NCBI GenBank assembly: GCA_020696955.1
Contig: JAJFBK010000060.1
Coordinates: 1 to 6,222 of the forward strand
Source: Patescibacteria group bacterium
Lineage (GTDB): Bacteria; Patescibacteria; UBA1384; CAILIB01
Length of the DNA: 6,222 bases
Direction of reading: 5' to 3'
Shown here: positions 1 through 4,343 of the stretch, piece by piece
Layout of the letters: every line of letters starts with the position of its first letter
Position numbering within the stretch: the stretch's first letter is position 1
Position numbers and translations under genes: made by a program
The notes under the pieces: model-generated
Told to the model about the DNA's origin: nothing
Seen by the model: the letters and a program-made list of their open reading frames with translations, nothing else
The model's database searches: none

Positions 1-351
1 GTCACTGCTAATCTTGGAATAAATACTAAGCATTTCTTTTCTAACCTCATCATAAGATGAAACTAGAAGTTCTACTTTTTCCTTATGTGAAGATAATAAT
101 TCGTCATTTTCTAAAGGAGTATCAGTACTCTGCTTGCTTTTATCAAACTCTGAAATATCTTGATCTGTATGTTTAGTTATTTCAGTTAGTGCGTGGATTC
201 GTGAATTAATTTCAATGTCTGATGTAGAAACTTCTATACCTTGTGACTGATATTTTTCTTTCACATATCGGAAAACGTCCATATCGCTCGTAGTAGACTC
301 ATTTTTTTCAAATATCTCTACGTTATTATTGTTTGAAGCACGTTCACTCAT
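1..351 (-). CDS. Hypothetical hydrophilic protein, C-terminus beyond window
   Basis: An open frame of 117 codons runs leftward from ATG at 351 to the window edge with no stop, so only the N-terminal part is visible. The first in-frame codon upstream that matters is a TAA at 361-363, so this ATG is the first possible start. The protein begins MSERASNNNNVEIFEKN and is rich in Ser, Glu, Asp, Lys and Asn. It has no hydrophobic segment or signal peptide, and residues 85-117 look helical and possibly coiled-coil (for example VELLVSSYDEVRKEML). No SD precedes the ATG, but a promoter-like pair lies about 30 bases upstream. I recognise no family. The stretch is visibly more AT-rich than the pyrH region, which fits accessory DNA, although that is only a visual impression. 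Confidence 0.7.
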   Translation of the reverse strand, partial: MSERASNNNNVEIFEKNESTTSDMDVFRYVKEKYQSQGIEVSTSDIEINSRIHALTEITKHTDQDISEFDKSKQSTDTPLENDELLSSHKEKVELLVSSYDEVRKEMLSIYSKISSD

Positions 352-375
352 GTAAGTCCATTATTGGAGGTTATA

Positions 376-408
376 AGTATAGTATACGAGAAGTTTTAGG
401 ATAGTCAT
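376..408 (-). promoter_or_regulatory. Candidate sigma-70-type promoter for the 1-351 gene
   Basis: Read on the minus strand, ATGACT (408-403) is followed by a 16-base spacer and TATACT (386-381). A second overlapping TATACT lies at 381-376. Transcription would start near 374, giving a leader of about 20 bases before ATG 351. The -10 match is good and the -35 match is moderate. Confidence 0.45.
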
Positions 409-451
409 TATGTAGTCAAATAGTTCGAGGAGCATTATGATGATCCCGACC

Positions 452-486
452 AAAAATAAGCTATCCAAATTGGATAACTTATTTTT
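452..486. terminator. Near-perfect palindrome between divergent genes (terminator or operator)
   Basis: Bases 452-467 and 471-486 are inverted repeats with one mismatch (C461 against A477) around the loop AAT. The central arms are TATCCA and TGGATA, and the outer arms are AAAAATAAG and CTTATTTTT. Both strands end in a T-rich run, so it could be a weak bidirectional terminator. It lies between two genes that diverge, where a terminator is not expected to serve either of them, so a protein-binding operator is an equal alternative. Confidence 0.45.
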
Positions 487-624
487 GTTTGTGTTCACGA
501 AATACTCGAACAAGAAAAAGGCCGCTTGCACTATGAAGCCCAGGGATTATCTGGATGTCTGCGTCATGTACTTCCGATAACCCTTACTGATATATTGTGG
601 GTATTACAAATCAAGTTACTTTCC

Positions 625-1068
625 ATGCCAAATAACGAAAAGGGTGAAATTATCAGAGAGAGTGCATTAGAAACACAAATAGAGCCTCAACAAGACATGT
701 CTTATGACGGTGTCATAAGCGGCCTATACGACGCTTTGGTATCCGCACAGAGCATGCCCCCGGAAGGAGTTGAAGTTCCTGAGGGGCTGATGCTGTGGCT
801 GGGACAGAGACTTGAGTATAATAAGACGCTTATAGAAGAAATCAAGCAACGGTCTCAAGAGGGAGAGATTTCTTCCGTAATTCACCCTAATACCAAAGAG
901 ATTATTGATTTGAGTGATTTCATTAACAGGGCTGAGCAATCAGTTGTATTTTCGGAAGATGTAGAACAGAGAAAAGCAGCTGGAGAATTCCAAGACGTAA
1001 AAACTGAAGAAGAATTGGCTGAAATACGCAGGAAAATTCGATCAAATTTTTTAGATAGTAGCCAATAA
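625..1068 (+). CDS. Hypothetical protein, 147 residues
   Basis: I chose ATG 625 (MPNNEKGEIIRES). The frame is open back to ATG 526, but the extra 33 residues are unlike the rest of the protein and contain no better start signal. Neither start has a clear SD. A TATATT box at 591-596 would start RNA near 603 and leave a short leader before 625. The product is acidic and soluble, with no signal peptide or membrane segment. Residues 17-50 (QQDMSYDGVISGLYDALVSA and onward) and the charged C-terminal third (VKTEEELAEIRRKIRSNF) look helical. A strong hairpin terminator follows 39 bases after the stop. I recognise no family. The consistent amino-acid composition and the terminator support a real gene. 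Confidence 0.65.
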   Translation: MPNNEKGEIIRESALETQIEPQQDMSYDGVISGLYDALVSAQSMPPEGVEVPEGLMLWLGQRLEYNKTLIEEIKQRSQEGEISSVIHPNTKEIIDLSDFINRAEQSVVFSEDVEQRKAAGEFQDVKTEEELAEIRRKIRSNFLDSSQ

Positions 1069-1106
1069 GTAAGGTGTTTATTGGATTATCCGGTTTCTTT
1101 TCCCGT

Positions 1107-1147
1107 AAAAAGAGAGCTACCAAGATTTAGTAGCTCTCTTTTGTTTT
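1107..1147. terminator. Bidirectional intrinsic terminator
   Basis: A perfect 13-bp stem (1108-1120 with 1130-1142) encloses a 9-base loop and has the core GAGAGCTAC/GTAGCTCTC. It is flanked by A's on the left and T's on the right (TTTTGTTTTATT). It lies between the convergent genes ending at 1068 and 1183 and can serve both. Confidence 0.9.
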
Positions 1148-1182
1148 ATTGAAACAAGGAGATGGAAGATTTGGCCAACCCC

Positions 1183-1401
1183 TCAATCGTTCTTTTCCAA
1201 AATGTACTCAATGATGTCTGGCTTTTTTGCCAAGAGTGCCAGAGGGAGGAATATGCAGCCAAGGCAGCAAACAGAGCCTGCACTATATCCTTGGGACATG
1301 CTCGAGGAAGATTTAATGGTCCATCCGCTCTCTAGCAGGTCATTCAATTCTCGTTGTTGATTTCGATTGTTGGCTTGTACACGCAGTATTTTTTGGGCCA
1401 T
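1183..1401 (-). CDS. Small hypothetical protein with hydrophobic segment and Cys cluster
   Basis: This is a 72-residue protein with ATG at 1399-1401 and TGA at 1183-1185. Residues 1-31 are polar and end in a pattern LNDLLESGWTIKS that often introduces small membrane-associated domains (inference). Residues 32-41 are Ser/Gly-rich. Residues 42-58 (GSVCCLGCIFLPLALLA) are hydrophobic enough to cross or enter a membrane and contain a CCxxC cluster. A polar tail, PDIIEYILEKND, follows. There is no SD before the ATG, and a weak TAACTA box lies 11 bases upstream. It converges with the 625-1068 gene onto a shared terminator. The function is not known to me. I judge it real because of the ordered domain layout and the terminator on its downstream side. 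Confidence 0.6.
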   Translation of the reverse strand: MAQKILRVQANNRNQQRELNDLLESGWTIKSSSSMSQGYSAGSVCCLGCIFLPLALLAKKPDIIEYILEKND

Positions 1402-1567
1402 AGATGTGAAACTAGTTACGGTAAGATTGTGGGCGGAGCCTATTTAGATGGTAGCACTATTCATTGCGGGAGGGCCATTCTTGAACCATCTTGAGCCATG
1501 ATTAATTGACTCGTACTCTGTTATAAGATAGAACGAGATCGTAGGTTATTGAAAAAGAGGTGGTTGG

Positions 1568-2035
1568 ATGCTTAATCAGATATATGATGAGCTGTGTGCT
1601 GTTGGGATGGACATAGGCGGTGACAAGGAGCTAATGGCAGAAGGCTGGCAACTGTTGATAAGGATTGCCAAGGCCTCATGCCATCTCTACGAGCACCCTT
1701 TGGAAGTAGTTCCGTCATTATGGCTTTATGATGATCATGCGATGACGCCTTGCAGGTCCTATTCTCTTGCTGAGATTCCTTATTTTCGAGGACGACGACT
1801 TCCTCGATGCTTCGGTGAGCGAATCTTAACGCTGTATCCACTCCATAAAGATTCTCATCATCTTCGATGCGTAATTCACCACGATTGCCTTGAAGGCATT
1901 GTTGATCAGGAGCTAGTGGTATTTTCCTGGAAGTTGAAGATCCACTTCGCCTCTCTCCATATAGAGGGGGCAAAGGGTATCCGAAGGTATCGAGATGTTA
2001 TGCTCGAGCAATGGGAGAGGCTTGAAGAGCACTAA
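1568..2035 (+). CDS. Hypothetical protein, 155 residues
   Basis: ATG 1568 is preceded by the SD-like GAGGTGG at 1556-1562 with five bases between, and a TATAAG box lies at 1522-1527. The sequence starts MLNQIYDELCAVGMDIGGDK and looks like a soluble mixed alpha/beta protein with many His and Cys residues (for example HKDSHHLRCVIHHDC, about residues 93-107). That His/Cys cluster could bind metal, but no known motif is evident. There is no signal peptide or transmembrane segment. A textbook terminator follows 11 bases after the stop on the same strand, which supports this strand over the long opposite frame at 1572-1973. I recognise no family. Confidence 0.75.
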   Translation: MLNQIYDELCAVGMDIGGDKELMAEGWQLLIRIAKASCHLYEHPLEVVPSLWLYDDHAMTPCRSYSLAEIPYFRGRRLPRCFGERILTLYPLHKDSHHLRCVIHHDCLEGIVDQELVVFSWKLKIHFASLHIEGAKGIRRYRDVMLEQWERLEEH

Positions 2036-2046
2036 AGGGAACCTCC

Positions 2047-2080
2047 AGCCTTGCCAAATCGTGGCAAGGCTTTTTCTTTT
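2047..2080 (+). terminator. Intrinsic terminator of the 1568-2035 gene
   Basis: A perfect 10-bp GC-rich stem, AGCCTTGCCA (2047-2056) with TGGCAAGGCT (2062-2071), has a 5-base loop and is followed by TTTTTCTTTT. Confidence 0.95.
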
Positions 2081-2093
2081 GTCAGTGGTGCTC

Positions 2094-2122
2094 TTCACCT
2101 TTCCGGTGGTTTATGCTATAAA
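2094..2122 (+). promoter_or_regulatory. Probable promoter of tRNA-Gly
   Basis: TTCACC (2094-2099), a 17-base spacer and TATAAA (2117-2122) form the promoter. A TG dinucleotide at 2114-2115 gives an extended -10. Transcription would begin near 2129, about 19 bases before the mature tRNA. Confidence 0.6.
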
Positions 2123-2147
2123 AGACAAGGATCAAGATTAACAACAT

Positions 2148-2222
2148 GCGGGTATCGTATAATGATTATTATGTCTGCCTTCCAAGCAGAAGACGCGGGT
2201 TTGATTCCCGCTACCCGCTCCA
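2148..2222 (+). tRNA. tRNA-Gly(UCC), CCA encoded
   Basis: A full cloverleaf can be drawn. The acceptor stem is GCGGGTA (2148-2154) with TACCCGC (2212-2218), the discriminator is T and CCA is encoded at 2220-2222. The anticodon stem TCTGC/GCAGA carries the loop CTTCCAA, so the anticodon is UCC and the tRNA reads GGA and GGG codons. The T-arm is GCGGG-TTTGATT-CCCGC. The sequence closely follows the usual bacterial tRNA-Gly(UCC). Two linked departures stand out: the D-loop has GA where GG is normal (position 19 is A), and the T-loop has TTT where TTC is normal (position 56 is U). An A19-U56 tertiary pair would replace G19-C56. The D-stem closes with a G10-U25 wobble. Confidence 0.97.
2203..2222 (+). 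repeat. 3' end of tRNA-Gly, first copy of a 20-bp direct repeat
   Basis: These 20 bases (T-stem 3' strand, acceptor 3' strand and CCA) recur exactly at 2334-2353. The bases on either side differ between copies. The spacing from start to start is 131 bases. The geometry matches an attachment-site duplication at a tRNA 3' end. Confidence 0.9.
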
Positions 2223-2270
2223 AACAGATTTGGTATCCACGTTAGTGGATGGCAGATCTGTTTTTTGTTT
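2223..2270 (+). terminator. Terminator of tRNA-Gly
   Basis: A two-part hairpin follows the CCA directly. The outer stem is AACAGAT (2223-2229) with ATCTGTT (2256-2262), the inner stem is ATCCAC (2235-2240) with GTGGAT (2245-2250), and five-base internal loops lie on each side. It ends in TTTTTTGTTT. Confidence 0.85.
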
Positions 2271-2276
2271 GTGAGG

Positions 2277-2342
2277 GCGGGAATCAGTACCTTGTGCAAG
2301 CCTGCCTCGTTCGTCTGGGAGACGAACTGCTAAGATTCCCGC
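2277..2342. other. tRNA-linked structured element, copy 1 (after tRNA-Gly)
   Basis: The element begins with GCGGGAATCA (2277-2286), the exact reverse complement of ten bases of the tRNA-Gly T-arm (2202-2211). The 31-base repeat shared with copy 2 starts at 2286 and ends at 2316. It ends with GTTCGTCT, which forms an 8-bp hairpin with AGACGAAC (2320-2327) around a GGG loop. The start of the element can also pair with GATTCCCGC at 2334-2342, which encloses everything in a 9-bp stem. The strand of any transcript is unclear. Read on the minus strand it would end at the hairpin 2266-2223, which lacks a strong T-run on that strand. It could be a small structured RNA, a miniature mobile element or an integration footprint. 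I have a vague memory of a structured RNA motif called LOOT from uncultivated phyla found near tRNAs, but I cannot verify a match. Confidence 0.55.
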
Positions 2343-2353
2343 TACCCGCTCCA
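2334..2353 (+). repeat. Second copy of the tRNA-Gly 3' end (att-like direct repeat)
   Basis: The sequence is identical to 2203-2222, including the encoded CCA, but no matching tRNA 5' half precedes it. It is followed by a separate intrinsic terminator at 2362-2389. A simple reading is that an insertion restored the tRNA 3' end at its left side and pushed the original 3' end and native terminator to the right. A tandem-duplication remnant is the alternative. Confidence 0.85.
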
Positions 2354-2361
2354 TCGGTATT

Positions 2362-2389
2362 CCGGCCCTAACGGCTGGTTTTTCGTTTT
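2362..2389 (+). terminator. Terminator after the displaced tRNA-Gly 3' end
   Basis: The stem is CCGGCC (2362-2367) with GGCTGG (2373-2378), including one G-U pair and the loop CTAAC, followed by TTTTTCGTTTT. It may be the original terminator of the tRNA-Gly gene. Confidence 0.75.
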
Positions 2390-2458
2390 AATTGGGGCCT
2401 TAACCTGAGCTCTTTCCCTGAAAGGCAAAATCTGGTACTGTAACGGAGTAAGTTTTAT

Positions 2459-2534
2459 GGTGACTGTGGCGCAGTGGTAGCGCACCTGATTGTGGCTCAG
2501 GTGGTCGTGGGTTCGATCCCCATCAGTCACCCCA
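2459..2534 (+). tRNA. tRNA-His(GUG), G-1 and CCA encoded
   Basis: The acceptor stem is GTGACTG (2460-2466) with CAGTCAC (2524-2530). G2459 is the extra G-1 that marks tRNA-His and faces discriminator C2531. CCA is encoded at 2532-2534. The D-stem is GCGC/GCGC with the loop AGTGGTA, so the normal G18-G19 is present. The anticodon stem CCTGA/TCAGG carries TTGTGGC, giving anticodon GUG. The T-arm is GTGGG-TTCGATC-CCCAT, and the T-loop has the standard C56. I see no good promoter directly upstream. A weak TACTGT box lies about 25 bases before it. Confidence 0.97.
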
Positions 2535-2570
2535 GAAAAAGACCTGCAATTTATTGCCGGTCTTTTTCTG
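2533..2570. terminator. Terminator of tRNA-His, symmetric
   Basis: A perfect 12-bp outer stem, CAGAAAAAGACC (2533-2544) with GGTCTTTTTCTG (2559-2570), is stacked on an inner stem GCAAT (2546-2550) with ATTGC (2553-2557). The left arm uses the last two bases of the tRNA CCA. Because the A/T run is part of the stem, the element works as a terminator shape on either strand. Confidence 0.85.
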
Positions 2571-2579
2571 TTAAGCGAA

Positions 2580-2622
2580 GATGGAGGATCGAGTACCAAG
2601 TGCAAGCTTGCCATGTTCGTCT
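2580..2622. repeat. tRNA-linked element, copy 2 (after tRNA-His)
   Basis: Bases 2592-2622 match 2286-2316 at 26 of 31 positions. Directly before this, GATGGAGGATCGA (2580-2592) is the reverse complement of the tRNA-His T-arm (TCGATCCCCATC, 2513-2524) with one extra A. So both copies carry an inverted T-arm copy of their own upstream tRNA, at the same place in the element. Unlike copy 1 there is no closing inverted repeat and no second tRNA-His 3' end downstream. The 8-base end GTTCGTCT is shared, but its hairpin partner is missing here. Confidence 0.65.
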
Positions 2623-2635
2623 AGATTTACTTCAC

Positions 2636-2663
2636 AAAAAAACAGGCCTATGCCTGCTTTTTT
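2636..2663. terminator. Bidirectional terminator downstream of the HTH gene
   Basis: The stem is CAGGC (2643-2647) with GCCTG (2652-2656) and the loop CTAT. It is flanked by seven A's on the left and a T-run on the right. On the minus strand it gives GGCCTG followed by seven T's, just after the stop of the 2666-2911 gene. Confidence 0.85.
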
Positions 2664-2665
2664 AT

Positions 2666-2911
2666 TTACACACACTCGACTTCTTGTCCGACTTCCTCTT
2701 TGTAATGCTCGCAGAGGAAGTGCATGATCTTGCCCACGAGCTCGTAGGGAGTGCGATTTATTGAAGTGCCGCCCATTATTCGATAAAGGACCTGCCTGTC
2801 TACCCCTGATACCCGCTGCATCTCCAAAATGGACATCTGCTTTTTCATGGCTCTGAGCATGGAAGCGATCTCATCGCCGTCTATGGCTGGGGGAATGACA
2901 AGGGTTGGCAT
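2666..2911 (-). CDS. Small helix-turn-helix DNA-binding protein
   Basis: This 81-residue protein has no signal peptide or membrane segment. Residues about 29-48 (LEMQRVSGVDRQVLYRIMGG) have the spacing of a Cro/XRE-like helix-turn-helix: a helix, a turn at SGVD and a recognition helix at RQVLYRIM. Residues 56-70 form a further helix (YELVGKIMHFLCEHY). The size fits a single-domain phage-type repressor or activator. Its start lacks an SD, but TAAATT (2923-2918 on the minus strand) lies six bases before the ATG, so the mRNA may be leaderless. The gene lies 56 bases after the 94-residue gene on the same strand and ends at a strong terminator. It could regulate this cluster; that is inference. Confidence 0.75.
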   Translation of the reverse strand: MPTLVIPPAIDGDEIASMLRAMKKQMSILEMQRVSGVDRQVLYRIMGGTSINRTPYELVGKIMHFLCEHYKEEVGQEVECV

Positions 2912-2938
2912 GGAACTAATTTACTTACTGCGTTACAA

Positions 2939-2982
2939 CGATACTAGCACATCTTTTTGTCATGATGCTAGACATAATATCG
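2939..2982. promoter_or_regulatory. Inverted repeat upstream of the HTH gene
   Basis: CTAGCA (2944-2949) and TGCTAG (2966-2971) are inverted around 16 bases, with CGATA (2939-2943) and TATCG (2978-2982) outside them. It overlaps the stop of the preceding gene. It could be an operator for the HTH protein or a weak intergenic hairpin. Confidence 0.3.
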
Positions 2983-3252
2983 TCGAAACAGTCGGGATCC
3001 GAAGTCTCGGAAGGAGTTGGCCATATATCCGAAGGCAAGAGCTCCGGTCAATGCGGCTTCTAGCTCTTTCCCCTTGGCTTTGACTGCCTGCCGTTCGTAT
3101 AATTCGGCGGTTCTGCCGAAATCATTGGCTACGGCAAAGCATACTTCCAGTTTCTCTCGGAGGTCAGCCTTTGAAGTTGGCCGTGGCAAGGAAAGGCCTT
3201 CTCCCTTTAACAGGTGCCTTTCCTTTGATCTGATTGCTGTTCTTTGCATCAT
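2968..3252 (-). CDS. Hypothetical helical protein, translationally coupled
   Basis: The protein has 94 residues from ATG 3252 or 93 from the adjacent ATG 3249. The SD AAGGAGGT (3260-3253) touches the first ATG and lies three bases before the second, so the second start is more likely. The SD overlaps the TAA stop of the 272-residue gene (3261-3259), a typical arrangement for translational coupling. The product is basic at the N-terminus (MQRTAIRSKERHLLKGEG). The rest is helical and rich in Ala, Leu, Glu and Lys, for example residues 29-46 and 56-76. There is no membrane segment. I recognise no family. The coupling suggests it works with the 272-residue protein, perhaps as a partner in DNA metabolism. 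Confidence 0.75.
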   Translation of the reverse strand: MMQRTAIRSKERHLLKGEGLSLPRPTSKADLREKLEVCFAVANDFGRTAELYERQAVKAKGKELEAALTGALAFGYMANSFRDFGSRLFRRYYV

Positions 3253-3260
3253 ACCTCCTT
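3253..3260 (-). promoter_or_regulatory. Strong SD overlapping upstream stop codon
   Basis: AAGGAGGT on the minus strand overlaps the TAA of the 272-residue gene and lies directly before ATGATG. The very short spacing favours the second ATG (3249) as the start. Confidence 0.8.
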
Positions 3261-4077
3261 AGAACGGTGCTAGTTCCGGATCAGTGAGCTCTTTTGGAGC
3301 TTGTACTTGCTTGATTCCGTCGGCTTGACTGGTGATGATGAAGACTCGGCGTCCGCCTTTCTCTTCCCACCAACCCCTGGCCTGGTAAATATTTCCCTGC
3401 TCAAACTTGTCGACCGCTTCCTTGAAAGCAATGGCCTTTCCCATGTTGGTTATGAGCTCGGCGTAGCGGTTTCCGCTTCGGGCCGTCTTTTCTTCCACTC
3501 CTTCAACGATGAAGGTAAGGCTTATCTCCTCAGTCTTCTTGTAAGCGGTAACGGCGGGCTTGCTAGGAATGACCGGATCCTTGTCCATATCCTCAAGATC
3601 CTGGGTGAAGTATTCACTGAATCCAAGGTTAAGACAGGCATCCATGCGGGCTCGCTTTTCAGCGATCTTGATAGAGTCGTTCACTCTTCCTCGTTCGCTG
3701 ATAGCACAAGCTCCACGTCCTTCTCCTACGAATGTTCCGTTTCGGTAAAGACGGCAGCGGTAGGCCACTACGTCCTTTGTGGTAATCATGGAAAGCGTGT
3801 CCTCATCTTTCTCAAGTTCTGAAACTATATTGAAAAGAGAGAAGATTTTTTCCATTCCAGGCTTGAAGAGGGTGGGCTTGGAGGACTTTCCATAGATGTC
3901 TATCTGACCGTAGTCAATTCCTTGCTGGAGCTGAGTGGCAACGAACTCCTTGATAAGGGCTCGTCGTTCACCTTCAGCCTGGGCTGACTTTCTTAGTTCC
4001 TCAACCGGACCGAGCGTCGCACTTTGCTTCACCTGGACGGTCTTGGGCTTTATAGTAGTTACTTTGTTCGTATTCAT
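3259..4077 (-). CDS. Phage-type DNA-binding/annealing-like protein with SSB-like tail
   Basis: This is a 272-residue soluble protein. Residues 40-85 contain GIDYGQIDIYGKSSKPTLFK-PGMEKIFSLF, and residues 104-165 contain AYRCRLYRNGTFVGEGRGAC followed by IKIAEKRARMDACLNLGFSE and YFTQDLED. I recall this layout (G-DYG, KP-L-KPG-EK, VGEG-GAC, A-KRA--DA, FTQDLED) from uncharacterised phage proteins. The A-KRA--DA helix is reminiscent of Rad52-like annealing proteins, but that link is tentative. Residues 184-250 (LTFIVEGVEEKTARSGNRYA to GGRRVFIITS) look like an OB-fold nucleic-acid-binding domain. The C-terminus, TDPELAPF, resembles the acidic tip of SSB (DDDIPF-like), which recruits DNA-repair partners. 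The ATG at 4077 has no SD of its own. A strong promoter lies at 4241-4213. The gene is coupled to the next gene downstream. Confidence 0.8.
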   Translation of the reverse strand: MNTNKVTTIKPKTVQVKQSATLGPVEELRKSAQAEGERRALIKEFVATQLQQGIDYGQIDIYGKSSKPTLFKPGMEKIFSLFNIVSELEKDEDTLSMITTKDVVAYRCRLYRNGTFVGEGRGACAISERGRVNDSIKIAEKRARMDACLNLGFSEYFTQDLEDMDKDPVIPSKPAVTAYKKTEEISLTFIVEGVEEKTARSGNRYAELITNMGKAIAFKEAVDKFEQGNIYQARGWWEEKGGRRVFIITSQADGIKQVQAPKELTDPELAPF

Positions 4078-4174
4078 ATGATGAATTTGTTATGTAATCG
4101 TTGGCATTATTGTTCGCAACTGGCGTTCCTTGAAATAGAGCGAGAAGATGCGAGTTAAGCAGTGCTGATTTCAT
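4001..4174 (-). CDS. Candidate upstream ORF (57 codons) overlapping the 272-residue gene start
   Basis: ATG 4174 follows AAAGAAAGGGGGGT, the only SD-like sequence in this leader, although the spacing is only one base. The frame reads MKSALLNSHLLALFQGTP and ends at TGA 4003-4001, out of frame with the 272-residue protein and overlapping its first 77 bases. Translation of this ORF would cross the main start codon, so it may limit or gate expression. The peptide shows no known motif, and only its signal and position support it. The same design is seen before pyrH. Confidence 0.35.
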   Translation of the reverse strand: MKSALLNSHLLALFQGTPVANNNANDYITNSSYEYEQSNYYKAQDRPGEAKCDARSG

Positions 4175-4212
4175 ACCCCCCTTTCTTTTAGGTTATGTAA
4201 TAATGTATTGCT

Positions 4213-4241
4213 ATAATACAACCGATTCACTGTTATTTCAA
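4213..4241 (-). promoter_or_regulatory. Sigma-70-type promoter of the 272-residue gene unit
   Basis: On the minus strand TTGAAA (4241-4236), an exact 17-base spacer and TATTAT (4218-4213) form the promoter. Transcription should start near 4206, leaving a leader of about 130 bases before ATG 4077 that contains the SD-led short ORF. Confidence 0.75.
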
Positions 4242-4300
4242 GTTACAACGTAACAAACATATACCGAAAATAGCTCACAGAGCCAATTTTTAAAATAACT

Positions 4301-4329
4301 AAAAAAGAGGCTATAATAGCCTCTTTTTT
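4301..4329. terminator. Terminator of lepB, symmetric
   Basis: A perfect 13-bp stem, AAAAAAGAGGCTA (4301-4313) with TAGCCTCTTTTTT (4317-4329), has the loop TAA. It lies 15 bases after the lepB stop on the minus strand, separating lepB from the promoter of the 272-residue gene. Confidence 0.92.
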
Positions 4330-4343
4330 ATACCTTCAAAATG

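Noticed and set aside
526..624. N-terminal extension of the 625-1068 gene starting at ATG 526
   Set aside because: The added 33 residues differ in character from the rest, no SD lies at proper distance from ATG 526, and a -10-like box at 591-596 falls inside the extension.
1572..1973. 133-residue open frame on the minus strand
   Set aside because: It lies opposite the 1568-2035 gene, which has an SD and a same-strand terminator. The opposite frame has neither.
2148..2222. UGA read as glycine (alternative code of some CPR lineages)
   Set aside because: The anticodon is UCC, not UCA, and the genes in the window have no internal UGA codons. The standard bacterial code fits.
2277..2342. T-box riboswitch next to a tRNA
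   Set aside because: There is no specifier codon loop or downstream amino-acid gene, and the complementarity is to the T-arm, not to the anticodon or CCA end as in T-boxes.
2277..2622. CRISPR array
   Set aside because: There are only two copies of the repeat, with a tRNA gene between them and unequal flanks. There is no regular spacing.
2571..2665. Minus-strand frame over repeat copy 2 reading EVNLDEHGKLALGTRSSI and a stop
   Set aside because: Changes between the two repeat copies fall mostly at second and third codon positions and alter residues, and no start codon or SD is suitable. Coding is unlikely.
2051..2764. Open frames at 2051-2245, 2342-2614 and 2474-2764
   Set aside because: They run through tRNA genes and terminator hairpins, so they are chance frames.
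3017..3822. Plus-strand frames at 3017-3262 and 3301-3822
   Set aside because: They lie opposite the coupled minus-strand genes and have no start signals. The protein sequences are low in recognisable pattern.
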